From: UBA6168 sp964573725
Lineage (GTDB): Bacteria > Bacteroidota > Bacteroidia > Chitinophagales > Saprospiraceae
Assembly: GCA_964573725.1 (NCBI GenBank)
Contig: CAZNLJ010000001.1
Coordinates: forward strand, 1 to 64,000
Length of the DNA stretch: 64,000 nucleotides
Direction: 5' to 3'
In this document: in pieces, positions 1 through 9,634 of the stretch
Position numbering within the stretch: position 1 is the first letter of the stretch
Layout: every line of letters starts with the position of its first letter
Translations under genes and position numbers: made by a program
The notes under the pieces: model-generated
What the model saw: the letters and a program-made list of their open reading frames with translations, nothing else
The model's database searches: none
What the model was told of the DNA's origin: nothing

Positions 1-28
1 CCGGCGGCGCGCTTGGGCGCGCCGCCGG
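1..28. terminator. Perfect GC-rich hairpin at window edge
   Basis: A perfect 12-bp inverted repeat (1-12 with 17-28) encloses a 4-nt loop. No T-run follows on the plus strand. It lies beyond the stop of the leftmost minus-strand gene (180) and could end transcription of that gene or of a gene outside the window. The stem is clear; the terminator role is inferred. Confidence 0.4.
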
Positions 29-179
29 CCGTCCTGTCCAAAAGGCGGGAAGCGCAATCAAGACCCCTTGGTTATGCGCAGCTTACGTTTTTATACAATC
101 ATGTGAACCTTGCAATCAAAATATTCGATTTAGTCCTTATCGTGGGAAGGTGTGTAACAAGCGGCGGACCGAACCGCTC

Positions 180-3100
180 TCAATCGGCGGTTTCTTCCCA
201 GCTTTCCTGCGGAGGTTCCGGCAAGGCCGGATGATAAGTGTCCAGCGCGTCGTAAATTATCTCATGGACCCGGCCCCGGGTTGCTTCCGTAAAGATCTTG
301 GTGTTTTGCGCACTCGGGTGCACCCGGTTGGAAAGAAAAATATAGATCAGCTCCTCTTTCGGATCCACCCAGAAGCAGGTGCCGGTAAACCCCGTATGTC
401 CGTAACTGTTTCGCGCGGCATGACGGGAATAACTGGGGTACTTGCGCTGCGCCGGGGTATCGAATCCCAAGCCCCGGTGATTCCCGTAACTCGCCGCAGT
501 AAATTGGGAAACGGTCTCCGGACGGAAATACGAACGCCCGCCGTAGGTACCCCCGTTGAGCAAGAGCTGGCACAGGACGGCGAGGTCTTCCGCATTGGAA
601 AACAAACCTGCGTTTCCGCCCACCCCACCCATCAGGGCGGCCGCCGGATCATGTACATGGCCGTGTACCAGGGTTTTCCGCCAACGTTTGTCTTGTTCGG
701 TCGGCAATATCCGGCGCTTGCTGAACCTTTCCAAGGGATGGTAAGTCAGGTGACGCAATCCGAGCGGTCCGTAAAGCTCGCTTTCCAGGAATTCGTCCAA
801 TCCAAGCCCGGATTCCCGCTCCACCAACTGCTGCAACAGGAAATAATTGACATCGCTGTACCGGAAACGCGGCTTGTAGACGGGCAACCGGTATACCCGG
901 CGCAGGATGCTGTCCCGGTAATCCCGACGCATGTACAGTCCGTCCGCAATCTTCACCTGATAAGCCCCGCGTCGGGTCCGGCAGAAATAATTGTTACATC
1001 CCTTGGAAGGAACCTGCCGATAGTTGTATAACTTGCCGATGGGCATTTGCGCTTGCAGGCCGGAATTGTGCAGCATCAAATCGCGCAAACGGATATTGCC
1101 GACCGGCCGGCGGACAGCCTCCGGAAGATACAATCCCAGCCGGGTGGACAGGTCCAGCTGCCGGGTGTCCACCAATCGCATCATCGCCAAGGTCGTCGCC
1201 CCCACTTTCGTAATCGACGCAATGTCGAACAAATCATCCGTCCGTACCGCCGGCCAACGCCGTCGGTCGTAGGTGTGATGCCCGAATCCTTCGGAAAAGA
1301 CCACTTTCCCGTGTCGTGCCACCAACACCTGACAGGCCGGAAACACCCCTTTGCCGATGGCTGCCGATACAACGGCGTGTATGCCCACCAACTTCTCCGG
1401 CCGGATTCCCGCATCACGCGGATCGGTGTATCCCAGGCGCACGGGAGGCGGATGCAGCCCTGTTCCTCGCGTCAAGGTACCCGACAGGTCCACGGGCAAT
1501 ACCCCGGATGGACGGTCGCCGCCGAACAGGATTTGCGCGCAGTATTTCTCCGTGGTCTCATTCCGCTCGAAGGCCTGGATGACGGCCACCGACGGATCCA
1601 ATAGCGGCAAGTGCGCCGCCGAACCGAAATGCACCACCACCACCGACCCCTGGCATGCCAACGAATTGATCCGCTCCGTCAGCACCTCGTCATTCCCTTC
1701 GAATGAGGTTGCATCCATGACCACCACCACTACCTCATCCGGCCGTATGCCGCCGGGCAGATATCCGGGCTCCAGCCCTTTCCAGCAAGAATCCACCGGC
1801 GTGAAGTGCATTTCCTCCGGATCGGCATATTTCATGAAGGCTGCACCGAAGTGCCGGAACGGGGTTTCCGAAAAACCCAATACCCGGAAGCTGCGCTGCC
1901 GAAGGTCCTGAAACGGAACACGCCCGCCGGCATCCCGCACCAGGACCACCGACCGGGCAAACAATCCGGCCGCAAAATACGGCCACTCCTCCGCCCGAAA
2001 GTAAGCACCCAACGCTTCCCGCCGGGCCGGGTCCAAGATCCGCCGCGCCCGCTTGTCGGCCACCAGCCGGGGCGCAACGGCGACTCCCTGCTTGTGGCCG
2101 ACCAGCCGGACATACGGCTCCGCATCCAGCCCCTGCTCCCGTCCCGCCGTTTCCCGCACCACCAGTGGCAGCCGTCCCCCCCAATGCCAGGCCTTCGCCT
2201 GGAGGATTCGAAATACGCGCTCGTCCAAGGCCTCCATCGGAAGCTCGCCCTCGGATAGCATCGTCCGCCAAGTGGAATAAACCTGCGCCGGCCGATCGGT
2301 GAGAAAAAGGTCCCCTTGCAGGAACAGCTGCGGTGCCTTGTCCTCCAGGGCGCGCATATCCACCACCCGAAGACCGTCAAAGCCCACGGCATTGCGGTAT
2401 CCGGCAAATATGTCTTCCGGCGGCACGTCCGACCCCGCCTTCATGCCTAGACCCGACAGACCGGCGTCCGTCCGGTCCTTCCACCCAGGCAGCGTTTCCC
2501 GCCAAACGGAATCCGGCTCACCGGTTTCCCCAAGGGAGGCGACCAACGCGATTCCTTCCCGGTGGAAGGCCGCCACCGTGCGTGCCGAAGGTCCCGCTTT
2601 CAAGCCGACCGCCCCAGGCAGCGGACCATAGGGTGGTGACCACTGGGCCGCCAACAGGTCCTCCGTCAACACTAAATTGATATCCAGCGCCTTACATTGG
2701 GAAACAAGATGCGACTCCATGGTCTTGCGCAAGGCCGCCGAATCGATGCAGGCCATGGTCACCGCCTGCGGAAATACCACCGCATCCGTAAAAAGCCGAT
2801 GCAACGATACACCCTCGTCGGTACCGAAAAACAAGGGTATCCGGGCTGCGGCAACCAAACTGTCGTGCCTGGCAAAGTAGGTATCCAAGGTGAGCTCCCG
2901 CAGGAACACCCCCCCGATGCTGCCGCATCGGACAGCTGCCAACATGCTGTCCTGCAAGGCCGGCGTGCTGACCACCGGGTTCCATACCAACAACTGACCA
3001 ATTTTTTCGGCTGTCGTCATGGATGACAACAGCACCGCTATCTCCTGGCTGTCCACGCCCGGAAAAGCGGTGGACGCCGACTTGGGAAACCAATTCCCAC

Positions 3101-3209
3101 CCTGCTTGTCACACCCCCCCAATGCCAACCATACCACAAGCCCACATAGGAGGCCTCCCCACCGGAATCGGGTGGCGGCGCTGTAACTTCCCCTGATCTG
3201 ATCCCTCAT
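180..3209 (-). CDS. Lipoprotein: degenerate GH3-like domain fused to a beta-lactamase-like serine hydrolase
   Basis: 1009 aa. The N-terminus is a lipoprotein signal with lipobox LGGC (Cys33). Residues about 55-390 resemble the N-terminal domain of GH3 / NagZ beta-N-acetylglucosaminidases, followed by a GH3 C-terminal-like part to about 600. Residues about 620-1000 are a class C beta-lactamase/PBP-like domain with SITK at 665-668 (Ser665 presumed nucleophile), a YSDVN motif and a later HTG triad. The GH3 part lacks the family signature KHFPGHGD; the equivalent stretch reads GIALVASLGETGEP, and the usual DQEGG is only DEG, so glycosidase activity is doubtful. The Asp in GFDGLRVVD at the nucleophile position is kept. 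GH3-beta-lactamase fusions are known in Bacteroidota and are thought to act on peptidoglycan fragments. The minus-strand neighbour upstream is an MltA transglycosylase, which fits a cell-wall role. Confidence 0.85.
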   Translation of the reverse strand: MRDQIRGSYSAATRFRWGGLLCGLVVWLALGGCDKQGGNWFPKSASTAFPGVDSQEIAVLLSSMTTAEKIGQLLVWNPVVSTPALQDSMLAAVRCGSIGGVFLRELTLDTYFARHDSLVAAARIPLFFGTDEGVSLHRLFTDAVVFPQAVTMACIDSAALRKTMESHLVSQCKALDINLVLTEDLLAAQWSPPYGPLPGAVGLKAGPSARTVAAFHREGIALVASLGETGEPDSVWRETLPGWKDRTDAGLSGLGMKAGSDVPPEDIFAGYRNAVGFDGLRVVDMRALEDKAPQLFLQGDLFLTDRPAQVYSTWRTMLSEGELPMEALDERVFRILQAKAWHWGGRLPLVVRETAGREQGLDAEPYVRLVGHKQGVAVAPRLVADKRARRILDPARREALGAYFRAEEWPYFAAGLFARSVVLVRDAGGRVPFQDLRQRSFRVLGFSETPFRHFGAAFMKYADPEEMHFTPVDSCWKGLEPGYLPGGIRPDEVVVVVMDATSFEGNDEVLTERINSLACQGSVVVVHFGSAAHLPLLDPSVAVIQAFERNETTEKYCAQILFGGDRPSGVLPVDLSGTLTRGTGLHPPPVRLGYTDPRDAGIRPEKLVGIHAVVSAAIGKGVFPACQVLVARHGKVVFSEGFGHHTYDRRRWPAVRTDDLFDIASITKVGATTLAMMRLVDTRQLDLSTRLGLYLPEAVRRPVGNIRLRDLMLHNSGLQAQMPIGKLYNYRQVPSKGCNNYFCRTRRGAYQVKIADGLYMRRDYRDSILRRVYRLPVYKPRFRYSDVNYFLLQQLVERESGLGLDEFLESELYGPLGLRHLTYHPLERFSKRRILPTEQDKRWRKTLVHGHVHDPAAALMGGVGGNAGLFSNAEDLAVLCQLLLNGGTYGGRSYFRPETVSQFTAASYGNHRGLGFDTPAQRKYPSYSRHAARNSYGHTGFTGTCFWVDPKEELIYIFLSNRVHPSAQNTKIFTEATRGRVHEIIYDALDTYHPALPEPPQESWEETAD

Positions 3210-3609
3210 GACTCCATCTGGTTTGAAAAATCCGCCGACCGCAACGGACCGGGCGTATGGTTCCGGCCCTGCCGTTGTCCTGCAGCTACTTACACCTCCC
3301 GCTCCGGGTCATTTCCGGCCCTTCGACGGGCTGCGCGCGACCGGCCCGGATTCCGCGCAAGCTGGTCAACCCGATGAAGGGCGCAGCAGGCGGAGGCTTG
3401 TAGGTGGCGGGCTTAAATATATATGTTTTCGTCCGATGGCAAAACCCCGGCGAGGTACTTTCCGGATGGAAATACGAGGAAAAAAAAATCGGTAGGAAGA
3501 AATGCCGGATCAGGACGGCTACGCCGGATGGTTCCGGTCACCATGACCGGGACCGGTCGGAAACCGGCGCAAGCTGCCCATATATGTTATCGGTCGGACC
3601 GGGAGCCGG
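3210..3609. other. Intergenic region without a gene
   Basis: About 400 bp between the mltA stop and the GH3-like gene start, both on the minus strand. No convincing ORF. It contains a short AT-rich patch near 3415-3430 and most of a large inverted repeat described separately. No clear TAnnTTTG promoter was found for the downstream lipoprotein gene. Confidence 0.5.
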
Positions 3610-3621
3610 TCACGGAACCAT
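3528..3621. repeat. Bulged inverted repeat at the mltA 3' end
   Basis: ATGGTTCCG (3528-3536) pairs with CGGAACCAT (3613-3621), and TGACCGG (3544-3550) pairs with CCGGTCA (3606-3612). The left arm carries a 7-nt bulge. The right arm overlaps the last codons of mltA. The loop (3551-3605) contains further CCGGT/ACCGG complementarity. It may act as a terminator or 3' stabiliser for mltA mRNA; that function is inferred. Confidence 0.45.
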
Positions 3622-4803
3622 GGCCAACTGTCCGCCCGTCTTGGGCAGGAGCAACCATATCCTCCCGTAATGGTGGAGGGTGGAGGCCTGTTTGCGTCCA
3701 TAATCCCCTTTTCCGCAATACAGGTCGATATGACCGGCCCCCTTGATGGAGCCCCCTACGTCCTGCGGCAACAAGATGCGGTATTCGTGATGGGTGAGAC
3801 GGCCTTTCCGGTCCGTGACCGGAACCTCCGCCAACAAGACGCTGCCTATCGGAAAATGCCGGGGATCCGCTGCAATGGACACCCCGTCGATCAAGGGCAC
3901 TTCCGCCGCACCTTTGACCATGCCCGCCTTGACGGTGAAAAAGGTATAGGATGGGTTGTGGAAAAGGATACTGTCGCGCAAATCGGGATTTTCCTCCGCG
4001 AACCGCCGGATGCCGTCCATGGAAAGATTGCGGATGCCCAGGTCTTTCCGGTTGCGGAAGAATTTCTGGATATTGCGGTACGGATGTCCGTTTTGCCCGG
4101 CATAACGGAACAACCTGCGCTCGTGCGTGTCGACGAATTCCACCGTACCGGATCCCTGAAGCTGCATCACGTATATATCGAAAGGGTCGGATGCGTAGGC
4201 GATCTCCAGGCCCATGCCCGACAGGACCCCCTTTCCGTCGATCGCTTCCCGATTGGGCAAGGGTCCCTCCCAATCGGAAGGGAAGGCATAAATCGGATAT
4301 TTGTATTTCGCATCTTGAACGCGACGGACTTTCAGGGTGGGCGTATAGTATCCGGTGAAATAAACATGCCCCCGTCTGTCTTCTCCCCAAACCTGCCAGG
4401 CTTCCAATTCGCTCGAAAGATCGACTCCCGCTGCCAAGGTTGTATCCAACAACATGGATATCACCCGTCGGAGCCCATCCGGATCGGCCGAGGGGATGTC
4501 CGCGTTCCGAAGGAACCGCGCGCCTTTCCTGTCCAATGCCTCCAGCTGATGACGAAGGCCGATGGTCACCGCCTCCGTGAGCGGGGGAACCGCACCTTGC
4601 GGAAGTACGGACGGCGTGAATAGGAAAGGCAGGACATCCGCCTCCTTGCGCTTGCCGTTGAAATGCGTCTCCGCATGGGTGCTTTCCAACCGGGAGTCGG
4701 CGGGAGCCTCCACCCCGACGACCCGATAGACGGTAAAGTTATGGAGCAATATGGAGGACAGGCCCAGGATGCCTACCAAGGTAAGTGATTTCAGCTTATT
4801 CAT
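3610..4803 (-). CDS. mltA: MltA-domain lytic murein transglycosylase
   Basis: 397 aa. Lytic transglycosylases of this family cleave the MurNAc-GlcNAc bond of peptidoglycan, leaving 1,6-anhydroMurNAc. The N-terminus has a hydrophobic signal (about residues 5-25) without a convincing lipobox, so the protein is probably periplasmic or inner-membrane anchored. The MltA barrel is recognisable from FTGYYTPTLKV through MQLQGSGTVEF and YAGQNGHPY. The C-terminal 3D domain follows, with QDVGGSIKGAGHIDLYCGKG carrying the conserved Asp residues, including the presumed catalytic Asp. Length fits the family. The start at 4803 places the signal correctly. It lies upstream of the GH3-like/beta-lactamase lipoprotein on the same strand, separated by about 400 bp, so co-transcription is uncertain. 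Confidence 0.93.
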   Translation of the reverse strand: MNKLKSLTLVGILGLSSILLHNFTVYRVVGVEAPADSRLESTHAETHFNGKRKEADVLPFLFTPSVLPQGAVPPLTEAVTIGLRHQLEALDRKGARFLRNADIPSADPDGLRRVISMLLDTTLAAGVDLSSELEAWQVWGEDRRGHVYFTGYYTPTLKVRRVQDAKYKYPIYAFPSDWEGPLPNREAIDGKGVLSGMGLEIAYASDPFDIYVMQLQGSGTVEFVDTHERRLFRYAGQNGHPYRNIQKFFRNRKDLGIRNLSMDGIRRFAEENPDLRDSILFHNPSYTFFTVKAGMVKGAAEVPLIDGVSIAADPRHFPIGSVLLAEVPVTDRKGRLTHHEYRILLPQDVGGSIKGAGHIDLYCGKGDYGRKQASTLHHYGRIWLLLPKTGGQLAMVP

Positions 4804-5343
4804 GGGATGTAGTTTGTCACAGTGGACGGCCGAACCGTCCGTTCGTCGGGGCAGGAGCGTGAATGCCGCGCCGAACTTCTCTTTTCATATCTCAATAGCA
4901 TGGGTGCAAGCGTTCCCCGCATACTGGTTGTTCCGGACACCCCATGGCGCCGGTCCTTCTCCGAGCAGTGATTGAATGTGTAGCAATATCTTGCAGAAAA
5001 ACGTTCCAGCACTGCTTTTGTTCGAAAAAAACAAGCTTTTTACAGTCGCAATTAATTCATTATCAGCCTGTAAAACGTTTTTTCAAAATACTTTTCCAAA
5101 AAGGAACGCCAAGACGCTCCTTCGTTTCGCTAAATTTGCCCTTTCCAAAAGAAAAAATGGCATGGTCAGCAAGCGGCGGATTGCCGGAATTATCGTCATT
5201 TTCGGCTGCCGGACGGGCAAGCATGAACTTTCTTACAGACCGGCCATTTGGCATAGCGGTGTATGGCGGCGCGGATACTGCCCGTGGGTCAGGGTGACCA
5301 GGGGCTTATCGGCCGGACGCCCACCGACCAAACGAAACCTGAC
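4804..5343. other. Divergent intergenic region, mltA / biotin carboxylase
   Basis: About 540 bp between divergent genes. A TAAATTTG box at 5131-5138 is the only strong promoter-like element seen. Short ORFs here, such as one opening near 5161, show no recognisable protein. Base composition is more AT-rich between about 4980 and 5160 than in the flanking genes, as expected for regulatory DNA. Confidence 0.5.
5131..5138 (+). promoter_or_regulatory. Candidate -7 box (TAAATTTG) for the biotin carboxylase operon
   Basis: TAAATTTG matches the Bacteroidota -7 consensus TAnnTTTG. No TTG lies at the usual 18-20 nt upstream. Transcription would start near 5143 and leave a leader of about 200 nt before the start at 5344. 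Confidence 0.35.
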
Positions 5344-6813
5344 ATGGAGAAGATACTGGTAGCCAACAGAGGGGAAATAGCTTGCCGGATCATGCGTACG
5401 GCGAAACGGATGGGCATCAGGACCGTGGCGATATATTCCACGGTAGACAGGGATGCACCGCATGTGATGATGGCGGATGAAGCGGTCCACGTGGGTCCGG
5501 CTCCTTCCGCCCAATCTTACCTGGATGGCAATCGAATTATCGCCGCCGCACAAGCCTTACAAGTGGACGGCATCCATCCGGGATACGGCTTCCTCAGTGA
5601 GAATGCCGCCTTCGCCGCCGCTGTCCGACAGGCAGGCATGACATTCATCGGCCCTTCACCTTCTTCCATTCGGACGATGGGTAGCAAAATTGCTGCCAAA
5701 AATGCGGTAAAGGCCTTCCAAATCCCGATGGTACCTGGAACGGACCATGCCGTGACCGATCCGCAAGTGGCTGCGGAAATATGCGAATCAATTGGTTACC
5801 CGGTTCTTATAAAGGCTTCTGCCGGCGGTGGCGGCAAGGGGATGCGGGTGGTCCGGAATGCCGCCGAGCTGCCGGAACAAATGGCCAGGGCCGTCAGCGA
5901 AGCCACTTCCGCTTTCGGCGACGGCGCGGTATTCCTGGAGAAATACATCGAATCCCCCCGACACATAGAAGTGCAGGTCCTGGCCGACCAATACGGCCGG
6001 GTGGTGCACCTGTTCGAACGGGAATGCTCCATCCAGCGCCGGCACCAAAAGGTCATCGAGGAAGCCCCGAGCAGCTTCCTGACGCCTGCCGTCCGGGCGG
6101 CGATGGGTGCAGCAGCCGTACAGGTGGCGGAAGCCTGCCGGTATGAGGGTGCCGGTACGGTTGAATTCCTGGTGGACAAGGACCGCCGGTTCTACTTCCT
6201 GGAGATGAATACCCGCCTGCAGGTGGAACACCCCGTGACGGAACTGATTACTGGGATCGACCTGGTGGAGCAACAGATCCGCATCGCCCGTCGGGAACCG
6301 CTTTCCTTTTCGCAGGAAGACCTGGACATAAGCGGCCACGCCATCGAACTGCGGATTTGTGCGGAGGATCCCCGGGAGAATTTCCTTCCCGCCACAGGAT
6401 TCCTGACCACCTACCAGCCTCCTACCGGAGCAGGTATCCGGCTCGACGACGGTTACCGCCAGGGAATGGAAGTACCCGTCCATTACGACCCCTTGCTCGG
6501 AAAACTCTGTGCCCACGGCCCCTCCCGGGCAGCGGCGATCCAACGGCTATTGGATGCCATCGCCGCCTTCCGGTTGGAAGGCGTCCCCACTACCCTCCCC
6601 TTCGGACGCTTCGTACTCGAGCACCCCGCCTTCCGACAAGGCGATTTCGATACCCATTTCATCGATCGACACTTCCATGCCCACCTTCTGACGGCCGCTA
6701 CCGCCCAAACGGCGGAAATCGCCGCTGCCGTCGCCTTGCATCATCACCTGCAGGAACTGTCCCGGATCCGGGAACCCAACTCGCACAAAACCACCACATG
6801 GACCAACCGATGA
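5344..6813 (+). CDS. accC: Acyl-CoA carboxylase, biotin carboxylase subunit
   Basis: 489 aa. Carries out ATP-dependent carboxylation of biotin on a carrier protein, giving carboxybiotin for malonyl-CoA or methylmalonyl-CoA synthesis. The start at 5344 gives the canonical opening MEKILVANRGEIACRI; an upstream in-frame ATG at 5263 adds only unrelated residues. The glycine-rich ATP loop GGGGKGMR is at 161-168, and the metal/biotin motif EMNTRLQVEHPVTE is at 287-300. A biotin carboxylase C-terminal domain follows, then about 40 non-conserved residues. No biotinyl (BCCP) domain is fused and no carboxyltransferase gene is adjacent, so the partners are elsewhere. It could be an acetyl-CoA, propionyl-CoA or other acyl-CoA carboxylase subunit. 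Its stop overlaps the next gene start (ATGA), suggesting translational coupling. Confidence 0.93.
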   Translation: MEKILVANRGEIACRIMRTAKRMGIRTVAIYSTVDRDAPHVMMADEAVHVGPAPSAQSYLDGNRIIAAAQALQVDGIHPGYGFLSENAAFAAAVRQAGMTFIGPSPSSIRTMGSKIAAKNAVKAFQIPMVPGTDHAVTDPQVAAEICESIGYPVLIKASAGGGGKGMRVVRNAAELPEQMARAVSEATSAFGDGAVFLEKYIESPRHIEVQVLADQYGRVVHLFERECSIQRRHQKVIEEAPSSFLTPAVRAAMGAAAVQVAEACRYEGAGTVEFLVDKDRRFYFLEMNTRLQVEHPVTELITGIDLVEQQIRIARREPLSFSQEDLDISGHAIELRICAEDPRENFLPATGFLTTYQPPTGAGIRLDDGYRQGMEVPVHYDPLLGKLCAHGPSRAAAIQRLLDAIAAFRLEGVPTTLPFGRFVLEHPAFRQGDFDTHFIDRHFHAHLLTAATAQTAEIAAAVALHHHLQELSRIREPNSHKTTTWTNR

Positions 6814-8108
6814 CCGATTCCTGTCCGGCCGGCACATGCATACGCCCTTCGGCCCCGCGGCAGCAATCCGGTAGCAACCGGACGGATCGCCGCCGATCCC
6901 GACTGTTTGCGCCGGAAAAAGGAGTGTGTGCCATTCGGTCAGCCATTCTTGCCCTGGTCCTCCTGTCTGCCTGTTCCACCACAGGACCTGAGGCGGAACC
7001 TTCCCTTCCCATGGAGAACGAGCCGGACCCAGCGTTGGTCGCCTTGGCGAACCGGTTCGAAACCTACTTCGAACCGGTCTTCGACCGGGAAGGCCCGCCC
7101 GGCGCCGCCGTCGTATTGGTCGCCGATGGACAGGTCATCCTGCGCAAAGGTTACGGTGTCGAATCCGCCTTGTCCTGCCGGCCGGTCGGTGCCCATACCG
7201 TCTTTCGGGTCGGCTCGCTGTCCAAGGGGTTCGCAGGGGTGTTGACCGCCATCCTGGTCGGCCAGGGGCGGCTCGGCTGGGAAGACCCCGTCCGGTCCCA
7301 CTATCCGGAATTCATGCTCAGCGACAGCGCACAGGCGACCCGGATACAAGTCAGGCATCTCCTTTCGCATGCTACGGGTCTGCCGTATCATGCCTTCGAC
7401 CTGCTCGTGGAACAAGGGCTGGACTTGGGCACCATCGTTCGCGAACACCTCCCTTTCACGCCCCTTTACTTCCGGGAAGGCACACAGCACCGTTATCAAA
7501 ATGCCGTATTTTCCATCATTGAGCCCGTGCTTGAAAATGCCACCGGACAAAGTTATACCGCCTTGCTGCGGCAATTCATCCTGGAGCCCGGTCGCCTGCA
7601 GGATGCTTCCTGTACCAAGGCCGGCCTTCTCGCTTCCAAGGATAGTGCCCTTCCGCACGTACCGGTCGGTACAGGATACCTGCCGCAGTCCATCTCGGAC
7701 AAATATTACTCCCTGGTCTCTTCCGGCGGCATGAACCTCAGTATTTCCGATATGGGCGCATGGTTGTTGCTGTTGCTGGGGGAAAGACAAGCGCTCATCG
7801 ATGAAGCCGCCCTGCGGCAGGTTTTCCGGCCGGTGGTCAGTACCGGGGCGGAAAGGCCCATCCTGCCCGGCTGGATTCCCAGGGACCAGGCCTATTACGG
7901 CCTGGGATGGCGCGTCCTGGTCCATGGATCCGATACGATCGCCTACCACGGGGGATTCGTCAACAATTACCACGCGGAGATTGCCTTGGACCGGCACCGT
8001 AAACTCGGGATCGGGGTGTTGTTCAATGGCAACACCCCCCTGAAAGGGGAGATCATCCGTAAGTTCTTCGCGTTCGCCGATCAGTCGTGTATCGGCCGCG
8101 ACCATTGA
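6810..8108 (+). CDS. Beta-lactamase-family serine hydrolase, probable lipoprotein
   Basis: 432 aa from the ATG that overlaps the accC stop. Class C beta-lactamase / D-Ala-D-Ala carboxypeptidase fold: SLSK at 136-139 (Ser136 presumed nucleophile), YQN at 229-231, HGG at 380-382. A clear lipoprotein signal (LVLLSAC) begins only around residue 40. A GTG at 6924 would give a textbook signal with Cys17, so the true start may be 6924 and the first 38 residues untranslated. It likely acts on D-amino-acid peptides or esters in the periplasm; a physiological substrate cannot be inferred. It is close to the convergent MFS gene (11 bp between stops). Confidence 0.85.
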   Translation: MTDSCPAGTCIRPSAPRQQSGSNRTDRRRSRLFAPEKGVCAIRSAILALVLLSACSTTGPEAEPSLPMENEPDPALVALANRFETYFEPVFDREGPPGAAVVLVADGQVILRKGYGVESALSCRPVGAHTVFRVGSLSKGFAGVLTAILVGQGRLGWEDPVRSHYPEFMLSDSAQATRIQVRHLLSHATGLPYHAFDLLVEQGLDLGTIVREHLPFTPLYFREGTQHRYQNAVFSIIEPVLENATGQSYTALLRQFILEPGRLQDASCTKAGLLASKDSALPHVPVGTGYLPQSISDKYYSLVSSGGMNLSISDMGAWLLLLLGERQALIDEAALRQVFRPVVSTGAERPILPGWIPRDQAYYGLGWRVLVHGSDTIAYHGGFVNNYHAEIALDRHRKLGIGVLFNGNTPLKGEIIRKFFAFADQSCIGRDH

Positions 8109-8119
8109 CCGTTGCAGAT

Positions 8120-9334
8120 TCAACCTGCCGCCTCGCCGCCGTCCGCCTGGAATTCATCCTTGCCAAGCACGTAGGCTCTCCACGACCAGAAAACGGCGAC
8201 CAGCAGGATAAAGGCGAAAGATACGGACAACCCGAACCAGCGGGCCAGCCAGCCGATGAGGGCAGGCCCGCCCATGAAGCCGATCATCGCGAAGGTATTC
8301 ATCGTCGCCAAACCCGCTCCTTTCGCCATGCCCGGCACCTTGGAAGCGGCGGCATACAATACCGGTGAACCGGTGGACACCCCGAACCCGACCATGGCAA
8401 AACCCACCAGGACCGACGACGGAAAGGGCAGCAGCACGATGACCGCCAACCCGGCCGACACCATAAGCCCGCCCGCCACCAATACTTTCCTGCTTCCGAA
8501 ACGGTTGATGAAGGCATCCCCGATGAACCGGCCGCTTGCCATGAAGAATGCATAAACGGAAAAACCCCATCCTGTCATATACTCCGGTACGGACACCACT
8601 TCCTTCATGTATACCGACGACCAGTCGGTCATGGAGCCCTCCGTCAGGTTGACACAGACACTGATGCTGATGAGCGCCCACAAGGCCTTGTTCGGCATCA
8701 TGAAATGCCGTTTCGCCTTCGGCTGTCCGACATCGGAAACCTTCCGCGGCAAGCTTTCCTCCGGAATGCCGGAAAGCGGCCGATACAAGGCTAGCGCTGT
8801 CACGAATTCCAAGAGGATGACCAGGGAAAGCCATGCAAAAGGAGACCAACCGCCCCCCGTCAGGACCGCTCCCAAGGCCGAACCGATCATGGCTCCGGCA
8901 CTCCAGCATCCGTGACAGGCGGACATGATCCTGACTCTTTCATGAATTTCCAACTGGGAAGCGATTGTGTTCATCGCCACATTCAGGCAAGAGTAGGAGG
9001 CACCCGCAAGAAACAAGCTCAGTATGGTCGTTGACAATTCCTCCATCCGAAAGACGACGGCGAAAAGCAGGGACGAAAGAACCAGGAACGCCAAGGTCGT
9101 CCGGACCGTACCAAGCCGATGCATGATAGGAACGGAAAAAGGGTTCATCACCACGACGCCCGCCGGCATCGTCAGAAGGAACAGGCCCAGCGCCCCATCA
9201 TCCAGCTGATGATATGCCTTGACAAAAGGTATCAAGGCCGCCCAGGCTCCTAAAATGATGCCGGCGGCCGTAAAGACCAAGGCGGTGGCCCGGCTTTGCC
9301 GGTGATTTCCGAAAACGGACAGGTGATGTATCAT
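8120..9334 (-). CDS. MFS transporter
   Basis: 404 aa with about 12 hydrophobic segments typical of the major facilitator superfamily. The start at 9334 is preferred because the residues upstream in frame are polar and membrane segments begin soon after (TALVFTAAGIILGAWAALI). The architecture resembles the FucP/YbjJ-like MFS group, whose substrates include sugars and unknown small molecules. A short polar loop at about 195-215 (between TM6 and TM7) splits the two halves. The substrate cannot be assigned. It ends 11 bp from the convergent serine hydrolase gene. Confidence 0.85.
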   Translation of the reverse strand: MIHHLSVFGNHRQSRATALVFTAAGIILGAWAALIPFVKAYHQLDDGALGLFLLTMPAGVVVMNPFSVPIMHRLGTVRTTLAFLVLSSLLFAVVFRMEELSTTILSLFLAGASYSCLNVAMNTIASQLEIHERVRIMSACHGCWSAGAMIGSALGAVLTGGGWSPFAWLSLVILLEFVTALALYRPLSGIPEESLPRKVSDVGQPKAKRHFMMPNKALWALISISVCVNLTEGSMTDWSSVYMKEVVSVPEYMTGWGFSVYAFFMASGRFIGDAFINRFGSRKVLVAGGLMVSAGLAVIVLLPFPSSVLVGFAMVGFGVSTGSPVLYAAASKVPGMAKGAGLATMNTFAMIGFMGGPALIGWLARWFGLSVSFAFILLVAVFWSWRAYVLGKDEFQADGGEAAG

Positions 9335-9634
9335 GGCTGGAGGCGCTCCGATCGGAAGCTCGAAGGATTGTCTTTCGACGCAGGTGCTTGCACGCATGGG
9401 GTTGCTTCCGTGCATGCAGCGGAATACGGGTATACCAGGTAGACACCCCGGAAGGGAACCACGGATGACTGGCTGCCGACGATGCAGGCGGGCCGGCTCC
9501 CATACCGAAACATACCAATGGATCCGAAGCCACGGGTGCGGCCGTCGGTTGTTCGCTGCTCATATATCCGGATGGCCGGCAGCGGGCCTGCCCGGAAAGG
9601 ACGGGAGCCGTCGCTCGATGCGGATAACCATGGA

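Noticed and set aside
150..1031. 293-codon plus-strand ORF near the window start
   Set aside because: Antisense to the beta-lactamase-like half of the 1009-aa lipoprotein gene, which has intact catalytic motifs.
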